Positions 19,357 to 30,540 of a stretch of 64,000 nucleotides of DNA are shown here, one piece after another (positions within the stretch are counted from its first letter, which is position 1; each line of letters starts with the position of its first letter). The notes beneath the pieces are model-generated. The model did no database searches, was not told the origin of the DNA, and worked only from the letters and a program-made list of their open reading frames with translations. The stretch is from Laccaria trichodermophora (lineage: Eukaryota; Basidiomycota; Agaricomycetes; Agaricales; Hydnangiaceae): contig JACTVC010000005.1 of NCBI GenBank assembly GCA_018417955.1, positions 992,001 to 1,056,000 on the forward strand, in the 5' to 3' direction. Position numbers and translations under genes: made by a program.

Positions 19357-19771
19357 ATGATCCAAGGCTCTCTCAATCACAATGTCACCTACCATACACC
19401 GGACTTGGAACCAGGAATTGTATCAATACAGTGGGGGGCTAGCACATCAGCACGGCGCGGCAAGGTGAGTTATCAAACTCTGCTTACAAGTGGTTATACT
19501 AATCATTGACATTATACTAATCATTGACATTATGCCAGAACGTTCTCAGATCCTCGTCGAAGCGAGGTGTAGATGTTCTGGATGCTGCAGACGAGCACCT
19601 ATTCAAAAGAAGCACATCACATTTACCAATGAAGACGATATTGGCTGGCTAAAGCGTGAGATGGGCGATATCAAGGAGGGCGTGAAGGAAATTGCAGAGT
19701 ATTTGCGAGGAGATGTGGATTACAAGTTGGAAGAGATTCTTGTGTACGTTCAAGAATTACCTGCACCCTAG
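19357..19771 (+). CDS. Doubtful small gene or gene remnant
   Basis: An ATG at 19357 opens a frame (MIQGSLNHNVTYHTPDLEPG) to a good GTGAGT donor at 19466. After the acceptor TGCCAG at 19537 it could continue for about 37 codons. A different frame downstream holds a better helix (DIGWLKREMGDIKEGVKEI) ending at the TAG at 19771. The two do not join in one frame, so this may be a broken gene or chance. The intron carries a tandem 18-bp repeat TTATACTAATCATTGACA (about 19495-19530), each copy containing a branch-like CTAAT. Confidence 0.25.
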
Positions 19772-21617
19772 TACCATGTAGATATTGATCTTGTAAATGT
19801 ATCATTATGAATCTATTCTCTGCATTATTATCCATTACCTTTGCATGACTTGCCATTATCGATTGGATAGCATACCCCTTATTTGCCAGGGGTAACTAAG
19901 ATGGCAATATTTGTGCTGAGGAGCATAATCAACGGTTGTCTTGCTGATCACGACTGTGACTATGGACCAACCTTGTCAGTAATAATCGCGGTGGTCTTTC
20001 TCGTCAATCGACATCAAGGTAATCATTCTGACAATACAATATAAATGATTACTGAGCCATATTTTCCCCCCGAAAAGGTGATGGACTGATATGCACTGAT
20101 CACTTCATGTCTCTACATATCTTCCGATTTCGATTTTCCCGACAGTACTATGTTTGTTCAGGTGTTTGAAACTTTTTCAGCACTTCGCAATTTCTGACTC
20201 ACCACTTCATCAAATTCTTTAAATTTTTTTACAGGCCAATAATCTTTTTTCTCTTATATATGAGTATCTACTTTTTTTTGGTATAAATGTGTTGTGTTCG
20301 CTGTCGGAGGCGTTCCGGTGCTCAGGGTTCAGATATATCAGGAGATTGAAACTCGTGTCACGCAAGGTCACAATTACTTTGGCTGATACAGTCAAAACCC
20401 TCATAACCCATACTGCTCCATGGACGGTCAGAGCTATGGCTTATCAGAGGTTATGGGTTCGAGGAGGTAGGCCAAAAAAGCACTCAAAAAATCCCCAAAA
20501 AATCGGAAAAATAATCTAGTCATTGTTCGGCTGTACTACTACGTATATTTTATATCAGTTCAATGCTAAGCCTATGTCTTGTTAAAAAAGTCAGTTAGAA
20601 CACTGTTTTTCATGGCTCTGGTCTCATCAAGACAAAGTTGCTGCGTGAAAGTACCCAGAATGGCTTCCATCTTGCGCGCGATGGGATCATTCATGTTATT
20701 GGTGTATTTGCCAATTGTCGAAACGGCTTTCAGGATGTCACGTCGGGTGGGAAGTGCGTGGGAAATATCAAAATTGTATTATTTCGAGCTCCCGAACATC
20801 CACGGTGGCACCTCTTGGCGGCATCTTGGCCCAATAAATTCTTATTTCTATAAATATCTTGGGTGCTACGCTAAATCAGACCCTGAAACCTATGGGTTTT
20901 GCCCACCAAGGGCTATGGCTTATGGGTTATCGTAGGATTATGGGTTATGGGTTGCAAATCTCTGCCCACCAACTCGGTGGACGCAAAAAGGTATGGGGTT
21001 TCTGGGGTTATGGGTTATCTAACGCATGGCTTATGAGAGTGGCGACTGTAGATGAAGATCATTTGACGGGCGAATGTCACGCAAATGTCACGGTTGGAGA
21101 GCTGTTTGCGGACAAAATTTGGTATTTCACCCTCCCTCCCAAGAGCACTTCATGTATCTCTCTAGAAATTTGTACGTAGACTCTCAAATGTTATTTAAAT
21201 GTACTTGGAAGGTTTCAGAATAAACGGTCTGCCCGATCCGAAGGGATCTGAGAAAACATTCCATTACTTTTGTTTGGTTGGTGTAATGAAAAGCACAAAG
21301 TCATGCCTCCAGTGCACAAATCTTCGAGTCTTCCTCTGAAATTCTGGAATAGTGAATCTAATGCATAAATACATCTTCTCTGAAAATTTCAAGATCCTAG
21401 GGTAAGCGGAGGGCAAGATAATGTGCAGTTTCAAACTCCTGAACAAACATAGTGATGCCGCTGACATGAGGGATGTGCATGACTAAGCAACGGATCAGGC
21501 CGATCCCTCAAAAAGACGTAACTGACCCGCAAGTCAACCGCAAGTTTAGTCTTGTTCCCGCCATTAAAGAGCAAGATCAAGCGCTTCACAGAGAGGAAGA
21601 TAAGATCCGATCAGCGG
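19772..21617. other. AT-rich, gene-poor stretch with degenerate GGGTTATG motifs
   Basis: No gene supported. Irregular repeats of TTATGGGTTATG-like sequence occur at 20440-20465 and 20885-21040. Composition is AT-rich compared with the genic blocks. Looks like decayed repeat DNA. Confidence 0.5.
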
Positions 21618-22506
21618 ACTTTAAAGTCGGAGGCAAAAAAGTAAGAAAATTCACGCGCAAGATCCTGCTCTATAACATCTGGTGCAATTTGATAGGAAAG
21701 GGTAGGCTCGGTGACAGCGTGACACAGTTGTTGCAATTTCCATCAAACGTCGCCCTACTGGCCCCTACAGAACGCGACGCGCACACCTCTTTTCGCGTGT
21801 ATACTTATCGGAACTGTGAAATCCAATCCTATGTAATGTGGCTTAAAAACAAAATCAGGAATCATAGCTGGTATGAGGACACATGTCACAAGGAAGCAAC
21901 TGACTATGCCGGGATCTTTGTGAATATTCCATATTTCTTGTTCAGGACTGTATATATCCCACAAAGTTGATGCAGCTGCTTTAACCTCATTGGTGAGAGA
22001 TTGAAAGTTGAGGCTTTCCTTCAGACAGGTCTTTGGGGGGCGAAAGGACTAATGGTGCGGATGACTTAATTTCCCTGTCTACACGGTCGACAACACACTT
22101 TCTTGCGAAGTCACGTAGTACACGCTGAGCTCCTGCCGGTCCCTTCCCCTCGCCCTTCCTTGAATCTCGTGGGGGGTTGTATCGAGGTTCTTCCTCATCG
22201 TCAGACAGGCCGTCAGCAGCATCGTCGGCCTCATCATCAGATGAGCCTTGCTCGGGATGGTGATTGCCATTGTGAAAGGATGTATCTTGAAAGGTGTTGC
22301 CACTGGAAACTTTGTTCCATACGTTGCGATTGTGTTTCGACGCGACGCGACTGTCATTTGACTGTTATTGGACTGTGATCTGTGTGTTACAATTGTGACT
22401 GCTGTAACACGAGCCTACCCCTACCCATCAAATTGCACCAGATGTTCTAGAGAGGTTCTGTGCTTGTGTTTTGTTCGCTTTTTTTGCCTCCGACTTTAAA
22501 CTCCGC
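21618..22506. repeat. Inverted repeat pair with about 110-bp arms
   Basis: The reverse complement of about 21618-21740 aligns with 22393-22506 over roughly 110 bp at an estimated 75-80% identity. It includes the identical ATCAAATTGCACCAGATGTT and GCCTCCGACTTTAAA. The arms enclose about 650 bp holding an acidic ORF on the minus strand. Either a foldback-type element or two opposed copies of the same dispersed repeat. Confidence 0.65.
21987..22364 (-). CDS. ATG-less acidic ORF inside the inverted repeat
   Basis: A 125-codon open frame on the minus strand, from just after TAA (22365-22367) to TGA (21987-21989), without any ATG. It reads as a plausible protein: basic start (KHNRNVWNK), Asn/His-rich linker, acidic block SSDDEADDAADGLSDDEEE, then a basic helix (AQRVLRDFARKCVVDRVDREI). 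The composition is protein-like rather than random. It may be an internal exon or a remnant of a repeat-borne gene; I cannot name the family. Confidence 0.4.
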   Translation of the reverse strand, partial: QSNDSRVASKHNRNVWNKVSSGNTFQDTSFHNGNHHPEQGSSDDEADDAADGLSDDEEEPRYNPPRDSRKGEGKGPAGAQRVLRDFARKCVVDRVDREIKSSAPLVLSPPKDLSEGKPQLSISHQ

Positions 22507-22580
22507 GGGCCGCCGGTCCGCTCAAACCTCTCTGAACATCTGGAGCCGAGATTACCGCAAGTTGGCAATCCTCGTGACTC

Positions 22581-23091
22581 GTAGTGTTGTTGGCAACTGC
22601 TCGCCAGCTCGCCACGCCGGCTTTCGCCACCTGGCGATCGCCGGCTGGCGAATCAAAAAATCAAAAAAGGGGTGGCGAGACCTGGCGAGGTTTCTCATAA
22701 TTTCAGAGAATAACAGACGTTTATGGGTGCGTAAAATATCATCTACGGTTCTCAAATTCTAACTGCTGGCCAAAGTAAGGAAGGGCACTTGAATTTCCTT
22801 TGAAAACCATTTATTGTTGCTTATTTGGACATTCCGATCCATGATTCCATCCGATTTTGATCTCGAAAACACTTATGCAGACCTTGTGCAGACCCAAAGC
22901 CCACAACAGTGACGGAAAATTAATTGTCATGGCTGAGAAAAAAATTCAAAGATGATGATAGCGTGTTACTTTGCTGCAAACCATAGAAATTCATTCGCCA
23001 CCTTCGCCAGCATTCGCCAAGTTCCCACGGCACTCGCCTCGCCAGGCCGGCGAGTGGCGAATGCTTTCGGAGGTTTTGCCATCGACACTAC
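22581..23091. mobile_element. MITE-like element with terminal inverted repeats and 9-bp target duplication
   Basis: The left end GTAGTGTTGTTGGCAA and the right end (reverse complement) GTAGTGTCGATGGCAA match at 14 of 16 bases. The flanks are TCGTGACTC (22572-22580) and TCGTGAGTC (23092-23100), a 9-bp target duplication with one mismatch. Both ends are packed with subterminal TGGCGA/TCGCCA motifs (22606-22690 and 22993-23068) in opposite orientation. There is no transposase. A 9-bp duplication points to Mutator-like elements, by inference. Confidence 0.7.
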
Positions 23092-23231
23092 TCGTGAGTC
23101 GCAGTCCCCCCCTTATTGCCACCTTATCTCCCCAAGTTAACCACGAATCCATCAGCTTTTTCCCGGTTCTCGTTCCCCTAATTATACGCGCCAGGCTGAG
23201 ATCCAGAACGGCGCACGACCTCGACACGACT

Positions 23232-24392
23232 ATGGGTCAGACTTTGGGTCTGCAGTTCATCGGCACCTCCTCTTCAGAAAAGCTGGGGCTCATAAAATTA
23301 CCTCCGTATCTCCCCACTTTTTACTGGTCCTTCATTGGTTTTCTCTTCGTTCACCAAGTTCTCGCGCCTTGGGCTAGCAACCGATGGTTCTCCAGGGCTT
23401 ATGCCGGCAAGGGCAAAATGGCGAAAAATAATTGGTTTCACACACATTTCTCGACGTGGTGTTAAACGAAACTTCTGACCTGCTCGTGGGCAGGTCTATA
23501 CACGTCGTCTCGCAAGTACATACTGTCATCATACTGCCCCTTTCTCTGTGGTGCATTTTGAACGAGAGTCCAGAACGGATGTCAGATCGCGTGTTTGGGT
23601 GGGAGAAAAATATTGGTTATGTCCATGCTATTGCTTGTGGGTGAGTTTTCACTTTGGCTTCCAAGCCTACAAGAGCTCATGGTGATATTGTTATGTTAGT
23701 TACTTCCTCTGGGATACCCTTGATGCCATTATCAACTTTACTGACCTTGGCTTCGTGATACACGGTCTAGTTTGTTTCTTGATATACATCACGTCATTTG
23801 TGAGTCTTTTAGTTGTCCTTGATATCCTGTAATTGACCCATAACATTGCTAGAAACCTTTTGTTGCTTACTACGGTACACGATTTCTCGTATGGGAAGCA
23901 AGCACCTTTTTCCTAAACATTCATTGGTAATTTCAAGCTATCTTTGTCGTCGGACATTCGGCTTATTCAAGTCAGGTTCCTGGATAAAACTGGGCAGACT
24001 GGTGGCCGTGCTCAGCTTGTCAACGGTCTTTTTCTTCTCTCGACATTTTTTGGTGTTAGACTCGTCTATGGAGGGGTTGTTGTATGTTGACTTCTTTCCA
24101 TCTTGACCCACCAGCTGACTTGGCGTATAGTCGTATCAATTTTTCAATACGCTTCTTGATGTTGGCGATAATATTCCACTTGCGTACCGCTTGGTGTACG
24201 GCCTTGGGAATTTTGTTTTGCAAGGACTCAACTGGTTCTGGTGTGTCTTGTATTGCCTCAGACATTGGCTTTAAACTGATTGTTTGCAGGTTTACAAAGA
24301 TGATTTTTGCGATTCGAAAACGATTTACCAGTACGGATGAACGAACAAAACTCATCGGGCAGAACGGGAACGATGTAGAGAACGGCGCGTAA
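23232..24392 (+). CDS. TLC-domain (TRAM/LAG1/CLN8) membrane protein
   Basis: Exons 23232..23434, 23494..23640, 23700..23799, 23853..23926, 23976..24081, 24131..24240, 24290..24392 give 280 residues with all phases closing. It has several hydrophobic spans: FYWSFIGFLFVHQVL (about 32-46), VVSQVHTVIILPLSLWCI, YFLWDTLDAIINFTDLGF, VCFLIYITSF, FLVWEASTFFLNIHWFLDKTG and LVNGLFLLSTFFGVRLVYG. The spacing and the VHAIACGYFLWDTLDA segment fit fungal TLC proteins of the TMEM56/CLN8 branch, implicated in ER lipid handling. The C terminus is charged and cytosolic. The true LAG1 ceramide-synthase motif with paired His is not apparent, so ceramide synthase activity is unlikely. Confidence 0.85.
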
Positions 24393-24616
24393 ATAGATGA
24401 CCTGAAATGACCACACATTCTCCTTCTAGTTCTACCAACAATTTATCTAATATAGTCGTAGTGTCGAATCTAGCACAGAACCATTGCTTTCTACTTACAA
24501 GATATAGACGGTTTGAAGTAATATATGCCAGGGATAAACCTCTTTTTGCGATCATAACGGGAATGAGCCTGCATTGGCATAATGGTGTCGAAGTATATTT
24601 TTGTGGTATCCGAACA

Positions 24617-25627
24617 CTATTGCGTAAATCCAGACCGCACTAGACAGCGCACTCGCCACTCCCAGGCAACGAGATTGACACGACGCGTCACCTCGATGCG
24701 TATGGTTTCGTGTGAGTGGAGGAGGCAGTGGAGGTAGGCAAATGCTAGGGCGTCGAGTGGTGTGGGATCACTGAGGAGTTTGAATATTAAATTTTCATCA
24801 GGGGATTACGGTACGAAACTCTGACCTTGAACCAAGAAACCATTTGTCCGTCCCTAAACGTTCGGATAGGGAAATGATGGCGTCGCGGTATTGTGAAAGG
24901 ATGTTGGCCCTTGGAGGACGCGTCCCAAAGGGCGGCAGAAATGAGGAAAGACCGGTAAGAGGGGGCGGGGGAGGGGAAAGGATGGCAGGGAGGATGTCGT
25001 TGGATGAAATCGCGTTCGGAGTGAGTAGGAGCAACCGAAGGGGCGATGGTGTCGGCTGGAATAAGATCTGCGAAAATTTATGGTAAAATGCATGAAAGAT
25101 AGACAGGCACATACAAGTGCTGCATGAACTACACCCTCAAGGAGAGCAACCCACGCTCTGCTTTCATCTCGTGCAGCTTCGTCTTTGTATCCCTCCAAAG
25201 AGTCTGCATTGAAATTTACACCAAGCTTCGTGTCAACCCAAGTAGGGATGAGGTGGGTGGGGAGTAGCTGTCCGTTCTCTGAACATTCAGAGATGTTCAA
25301 GGCCTCGTTCTTTTCGAGACTCTCAGAGGTTGGTACATGGAGGGTGGGTAGACGACGTTCGATACCACCTTCAGCTTTGACGTCGCTCCGAATCTTGATA
25401 TTTTTGAGACCGCGAAGGGCAAGATAGGCCTGCCATTTAAGGCATTCAACATCTTCGCTGAGCACGTTTGCTTCTGAGGGTGTTGATGAATCGCTTGGTG
25501 GGTGTATCCACAAAGTAGGAAGCGAGACCGCAAGTTTGTTGAGAGGGGGGATCGAGGGATATGTATGGAGAGGGAAGAGGGAAAAGAAAGAAGCTAGGAG
25601 GGGAGGCAGTTTGAACATGGACGCCAT
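24617..25627 (-). CDS. Metaxin/Sam37-like mitochondrial outer-membrane import protein
   Basis: Exons 25115..25627, 24826..25067, 24617..24770 give 302 residues. The N-terminal half has the glutathione-transferase-like metaxin layout: LPTLWIHPPSDSS, then CLKWQAYLALRGLKNIKI, RRLPTLHVP, and LIPTWVDTKLGVNFNADSLEGY. The C-terminal part has DKWFLGSSDPTPLDALAFAYLHCLL, the metaxin counterpart of the GST-C helix. Metaxin/Sam37 is a subunit of the SAM complex that inserts beta-barrel proteins into the mitochondrial outer membrane. The start is the ATG at 25627; a GTG two codons upstream is in frame. Its start codon lies only 46 bp from that of divergently transcribed VPS54. Confidence 0.75.
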
Positions 25628-25673
25628 TTCCACGATTTACTTGTAGTGTTTGGTCACAGCTCATGTTCCTACC

Positions 25674-28600
25674 ATGTCCGACACTTCAACCTCTCCATCA
25701 AGAGTAGGCACCCCCGTCAGCGTCGTCGGCGACGAAATCCACACCGCTCGCCCATATAGATTCACGTGGGATCCTTCAACGCGTAAGCCAGGTCCGGAGA
25801 GTGTGTCGGGCACCACTGAAGGCCGTGGTGACTATTTCCACACCCACCTACCGCCCTTGGGTTTCCTGAATACTTCTACGACAACTCTTGCCGTTGGAGC
25901 CCTGCCGGAGGAATGGAGTAGTACGCGACATGGTTTCCATGGTTCGTGTCTTCCACCTCAGCATGGTTCAGAAACTGACCACAATGAAACGTATAGCCAT
26001 TTCTACCGTCCTTAATAATCCACATAAACGTCAGGCGCCTCCCAAGGCTCACTCACATCTGCCTACTGTACCGCCTGCAGATTTGCCTCGTGTCCGCCGG
26101 AAGGACTTTGATTCGTACCTACGCGCCATTGGCCCAGAATGGGAACGGTTTGAGAAGAATTCGCAACTGGGTAGAGAAGGACAAGCTCAGATCCAATCCA
26201 ACAACTCGGCTACACTTCCCAGCGACGATTTTCTATCAACCCCTCGTCGGTCATCCATTTTGATTCCAGTACAAGCACGGAATATACCTCCGCTAGAATC
26301 TGTGCCGTCCGTCTTCTTTCAGTCAAACTTCAATCTCAGTGACCCAGCCACATTTAACACCGTAACGGAGCAAGACTCGTCACCACAAAAAGAAGACTCT
26401 TACGCCGACCCCTTCACTGTAGCTCGTTCCGGTCCTTTACTCGAAGGATTTTCTCATTACGCCGATACAGTCGAACAACACCTCGTACGCGAGATATCCA
26501 TTCGCTCTACCTCATTCTTTGCTGCCCTCACGAATCTTCAAGATCTCCAGTCTGAATCTGAACAATGCCTTGATCGTATCGGAAAGCTTCGTACTCTGCT
26601 CAAGGATGTGGACAACAATGCTGCAAAGCGTGGACTGGAAATGGTGCGCACCGAGTGTAAGATGAGCAATCTGTGGAAAGTGTCGGATGGAGTGCGGATG
26701 GTTGGCAGTGTTGTGGAAATGACGGGTGTTGCTAGGGGATTGGTCAATGCTGGACAATGGGGTGAAGCCCTGGGCGTCATCGAGGAAGTAGACAGGCTTT
26801 GGGAAAGCTCAAATTCAGCGCCGGAACCACCTTCCAAGGGGAAACCTGAATTGATAAATGGGAATGGGCATCTTAACGAGAAATTATCTCCGTTACCGCC
26901 CACACCCGAGGACGATGAAGAAGGCTCAGAGGGACAGGATGCGGAAACGGTTCAGCGACAGGTCCCGGAACTAGAAAATACTCCAGCGAAGAGGCCCATA
27001 CCGCCTATACCTTTGTCATCTCTTCGAGCGTTCTCAGCCCTTCCATCACACCTCCGCGCACTGACCATGGAGATTGCGGCATCTTTGTCGAATGAACTCG
27101 TTGCGATCCTACGAAATGACCTCGAAAGCCGGATCAGTGGAAACAGGGGCCTGGAGGCTGACCAAGGGCTACGGGATCGCTTGAAGCCGCTTTTGTTGAA
27201 CTTGACGAGAACCAAAGGCCTCAAAGAAGGTATGCTATCATGGAGAGAAACTGTTCTGAGTGAAGTGAGTGGCTTAATCAAGGAGGTAATCTAATTTCTT
27301 TTCTTTATGTCCGATTGTTGAAGAAGTTGTAGCGATTACCAGGGTTTGACTCGGTCGGAGAGGATGGTGGTTCTTCCTCAAGCGAGGGGCAGTAAGTTGT
27401 GTTCTTCTTAACTCTGCGGTTTCAGCTATTCAAGGAAGTGTAGAGCAGGCCTAGCCAATCACCTCCGGAGTATGTCTCAACCGCAATTTATGGCCCTCCT
27501 CCAAACTATCTATAGAAGTCTCTTGAACGGCGTCGAGGGCCTCCAAGGGCAGGGAACAATCATTCTGGAACTATCGGAGGCGATCAAGTGCGTCCCTATC
27601 GCTCTTGTCTACGCTCAGACTTGCTGAGTTTTTTCTGCAGGTCACACTCTCAAAAAAGTTTTGTTATCCCCTCATTAGAGGAAGATGTTGCGGACATTAT
27701 TTCATCGTTTGCTGAGCTGTCGAATACACAAGCAGCCAAGGTCATCACCTACCGTGCAGAACAACACGCAGCACTAGACCTTCCAGACTTCCTCACTTTC
27801 TTTAACAATTCTTGGGCTTTCGTCGTAAAATGTGAAGTAATCTGCCGGCGGATGATCGTTGGTCTTCGGGGCACCGTCGTTGGCCAAGTAAGCATCTACA
27901 TTTCAAGTTTACAATGTGACAGAGTGACATACCTCAACCTCAGGCCAAGCTGTTTCTTCAAGCCTTTCACCAAATACGGATATCTCGGTCAGCGAAACTT
28001 GTTGAAGACGAATTGTGGAACCCTACAGAGGTCACCTCGGAGTTGCAACACATGGCAAACGTTCTCATCGACTCAGCCGTGCGGGATTCTCCTGAGCTCA
28101 TCATTAAATCGGAGGAAACTATTTTCAGTCCTTTATCATCTCCCAATTCCGAAGCCACGCCAACCACCGGGGTCTCAGGATTTGCAAAATCTTTTTCTGC
28201 TGCTCTCTCCCGTGTATCGAGTAATGGCGGCAGTCCGGCGTCGAAGCATCTTCGCATCGAAGAAAGGTCGTACTACGTTGTTTCTGCTACTGCGGATGTG
28301 CTGGTCCTACTCCTGGATTATCTGAGAGTCATTGTGAACCTCTCGATGTTGACAACGGACGCCATGAGTCGGGTGATCGAGTTCTTAAAATCTTTCAACT
28401 CAAGGACGTGTCAGGTTGTGCTGGGTGCTGGCGCAATGCGGTCTGCGGGGTTGAAAAATATTACGGCTAAACATCTTGGTGCGTCCAAATGCTTGCTGCA
28501 TCTATTGATCTTACCCAGATTCAATTAGCTCTGGCGTCACAATCGCTATCTGTGGTTTTCGAACTCATTCCGTACGTCCGAGAAACATTTCGAAGACACC

Positions 28601-29723
28601 TGAGTCAAAAACAAGCCGTCATGCTTGTGGAGTTCGATAAGCTCAAACGGGTATGCTGTATCGAGACAATGATGTGGCTTGTGTCTCATCAGTTTATAGG
28701 ACTACCAAGAGCATCAGAACGAAATACATGCTAAACTAATTGCCATTATGGGTGACAGATTGAATGCCCACATCAAAACCCTGCAAGTGAGTCAGGAAGA
28801 GTACAACTCATTTCGCTACATATTTCGCCCCCATCGACCCTGCTGATTTCCTCTCCTGTTCTAAGGGTATAGACTGGAAAACTGTAAGCGCGGAAGGCGC
28901 AGTCAATGGTTACATGGAGCTTCTGGTAAAGGAGACTGTGACCCTGCACAAGGTCCTCTCCAGATATTTGGCCCCTCCTATTGTTGAGGTAAGAAAAGCC
29001 TAGGATTGACGTTTTTACTTCCCATTTGCCCTTACATGTCGCCATTATAGTACGTCATGACACAGGTCTTCGCAGCAATCAATCACCGCTTGTCGGAGGA
29101 GTATGGCAAAATTGAGCTTCCTAATCAACAGGCGAAGACACGGTGCGTTATGCTCCGATCGCGACCACTCAAATTCTGGCACGAAGCTGATCTTTGGCAA
29201 ATTCAGCTTGCTTGCGGATGCCAAGTACTTGCATTCGAAACTTGCTGCACTCAAGAATGTGGGCGCTCCTACAGGGATGCTAGAAACCGTTGTAGCAGAG
29301 AAAACCGTTCCTCGCCCAAACGTTCCAGCACCCGTACGAAGCAACACCATGAGCGCAAATCAACGGCTCAAGGGCCTGTTGTCCGGAAGGTCATCTACGA
29401 TGGACAAGGCACTCCCCAACCCTACCCCAATCCCTGACACTCCCCCAGAGAAGCCGAGATCGTTAGGGCCGCTCTTATCCGCCCATAGTGTCTACGGCAG
29501 CACTGAACATTTCATGAGTGGCAGTAACCTCTCTCTCGTGATGTCACCTCCTATTGGAGAAGTGGCTGAACCTGTCAAGGCAGAGGTACAGCTTACTTCG
29601 GAAGATTCAGCATCGCAGCAACGGCAGATGGCAGATGTGGCCAGTGATGGGGCTAAAGCCAGTTCACCAGCTGCAACACCTCCGCCCATTCAGGAAGATC
29701 AAATACCACATCAAGCGGAGTGA
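25674..29723 (+). CDS. VPS54: VPS54, GARP tethering complex subunit
   Basis: Eleven exons (25674..25941, 25997..27285, 27333..27391, 27444..27587, 27641..27887, 27944..28478, 28529..28650, 28700..28786, 28866..28988, 29051..29142, 29207..29723) close to 1,160 residues. Diagnostic stretches are GFHAISTVLNNPHKRQAPP, LPRVRRKDFDSYLRAIGPEW, the helical EQHLVREISIRSTSFFAAL and ECKMSNLWKVSDGVRMV, and the C-terminal domain with VEFDKLKRDYQEHQNEIHAK. GARP tethers endosome-derived vesicles at the trans-Golgi. The final 150 residues are a Pro/Ser-rich tail after the conserved LLADAKYLHSKLAAL helix. All introns are 47-79 nt. Confidence 0.93.
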
Positions 29724-30540
29724 TCGCTTGCGTTCCGTGTGCATGTTGTGCTACGCATCCCCGGGATTTACCACTCTTGGATCTGTCAAACAGGAACCTC
29801 CGGCTGAGCGCTACGGCAGACTGGCGGGTTCCCCACGACGTCAGCTCGGTTTCGAGCCCGCGGTGCTTCAATTTGGATGCAGATGTCTTTACCCCCTTAG
29901 AGCTGTTGTTTTATTGATTGTGTTTCCTTAGAAATTATATCAGGGTTCATTGGGGCGGAATTGTATATTCTTTTGTTGATCTTTGGCGCCAGCGCGCGGC
30001 GTGTTGTACGACCCAACGTCTCGGAAACCTCCGCCGCAGGAATGCAACCAAAATTTTGGGGTGTCACAAGACTTGGGAGTACAAGATTCGGGTTGCTCGT
30101 ATCCGTAAATACAAGTCCATGTGGTCTTATCTATCCTTGTGGGTCCCTATTATTTTGAAGTCACAATGGTTGCTAGGACGTGATAGAACGCAAAATAGGA
30201 CTCGTCATGACTTCCTGCCGTAAAAGGTGCAAGCATTCACCGTGATTCAAGTCGCCGCTTATTGACGCTGCTAACTAATTTTGAGCAGATCTGTAGAATG
30301 CATCATTGCATCTACTTAGGTCTGATGACTTTTTGTGAGCCGTTCAGATCTTATTCTTCTCGGATTTGCCCATGCCCGCAGACAGCTGCAGACACCGGTC
30401 GAGCCTTCTGCTAGTCTTGGAGTCTTTTTCATAAGAGTCTGGACAAAGATTGATGTAAACCATCATCACGTCACATTGTACATTGATACACCATTTCTCG
30501 ACAAAAATACGCAACAAAGCGCGTTATTTGGCGGATAACG
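29724..30540. other. Convergent 3' region, no gene seen
   Basis: Lies between VPS54 and the minus-strand ADP-ribosylglycohydrolase. Small ORFs lack motifs. Confidence 0.5.

Noticed and set aside
20579..21970. ORFs of 118 and 165 codons in the AT-rich stretch
   Set aside because: No motif, biased towards random AT-rich composition, and part of the second lies in an inverted repeat arm.
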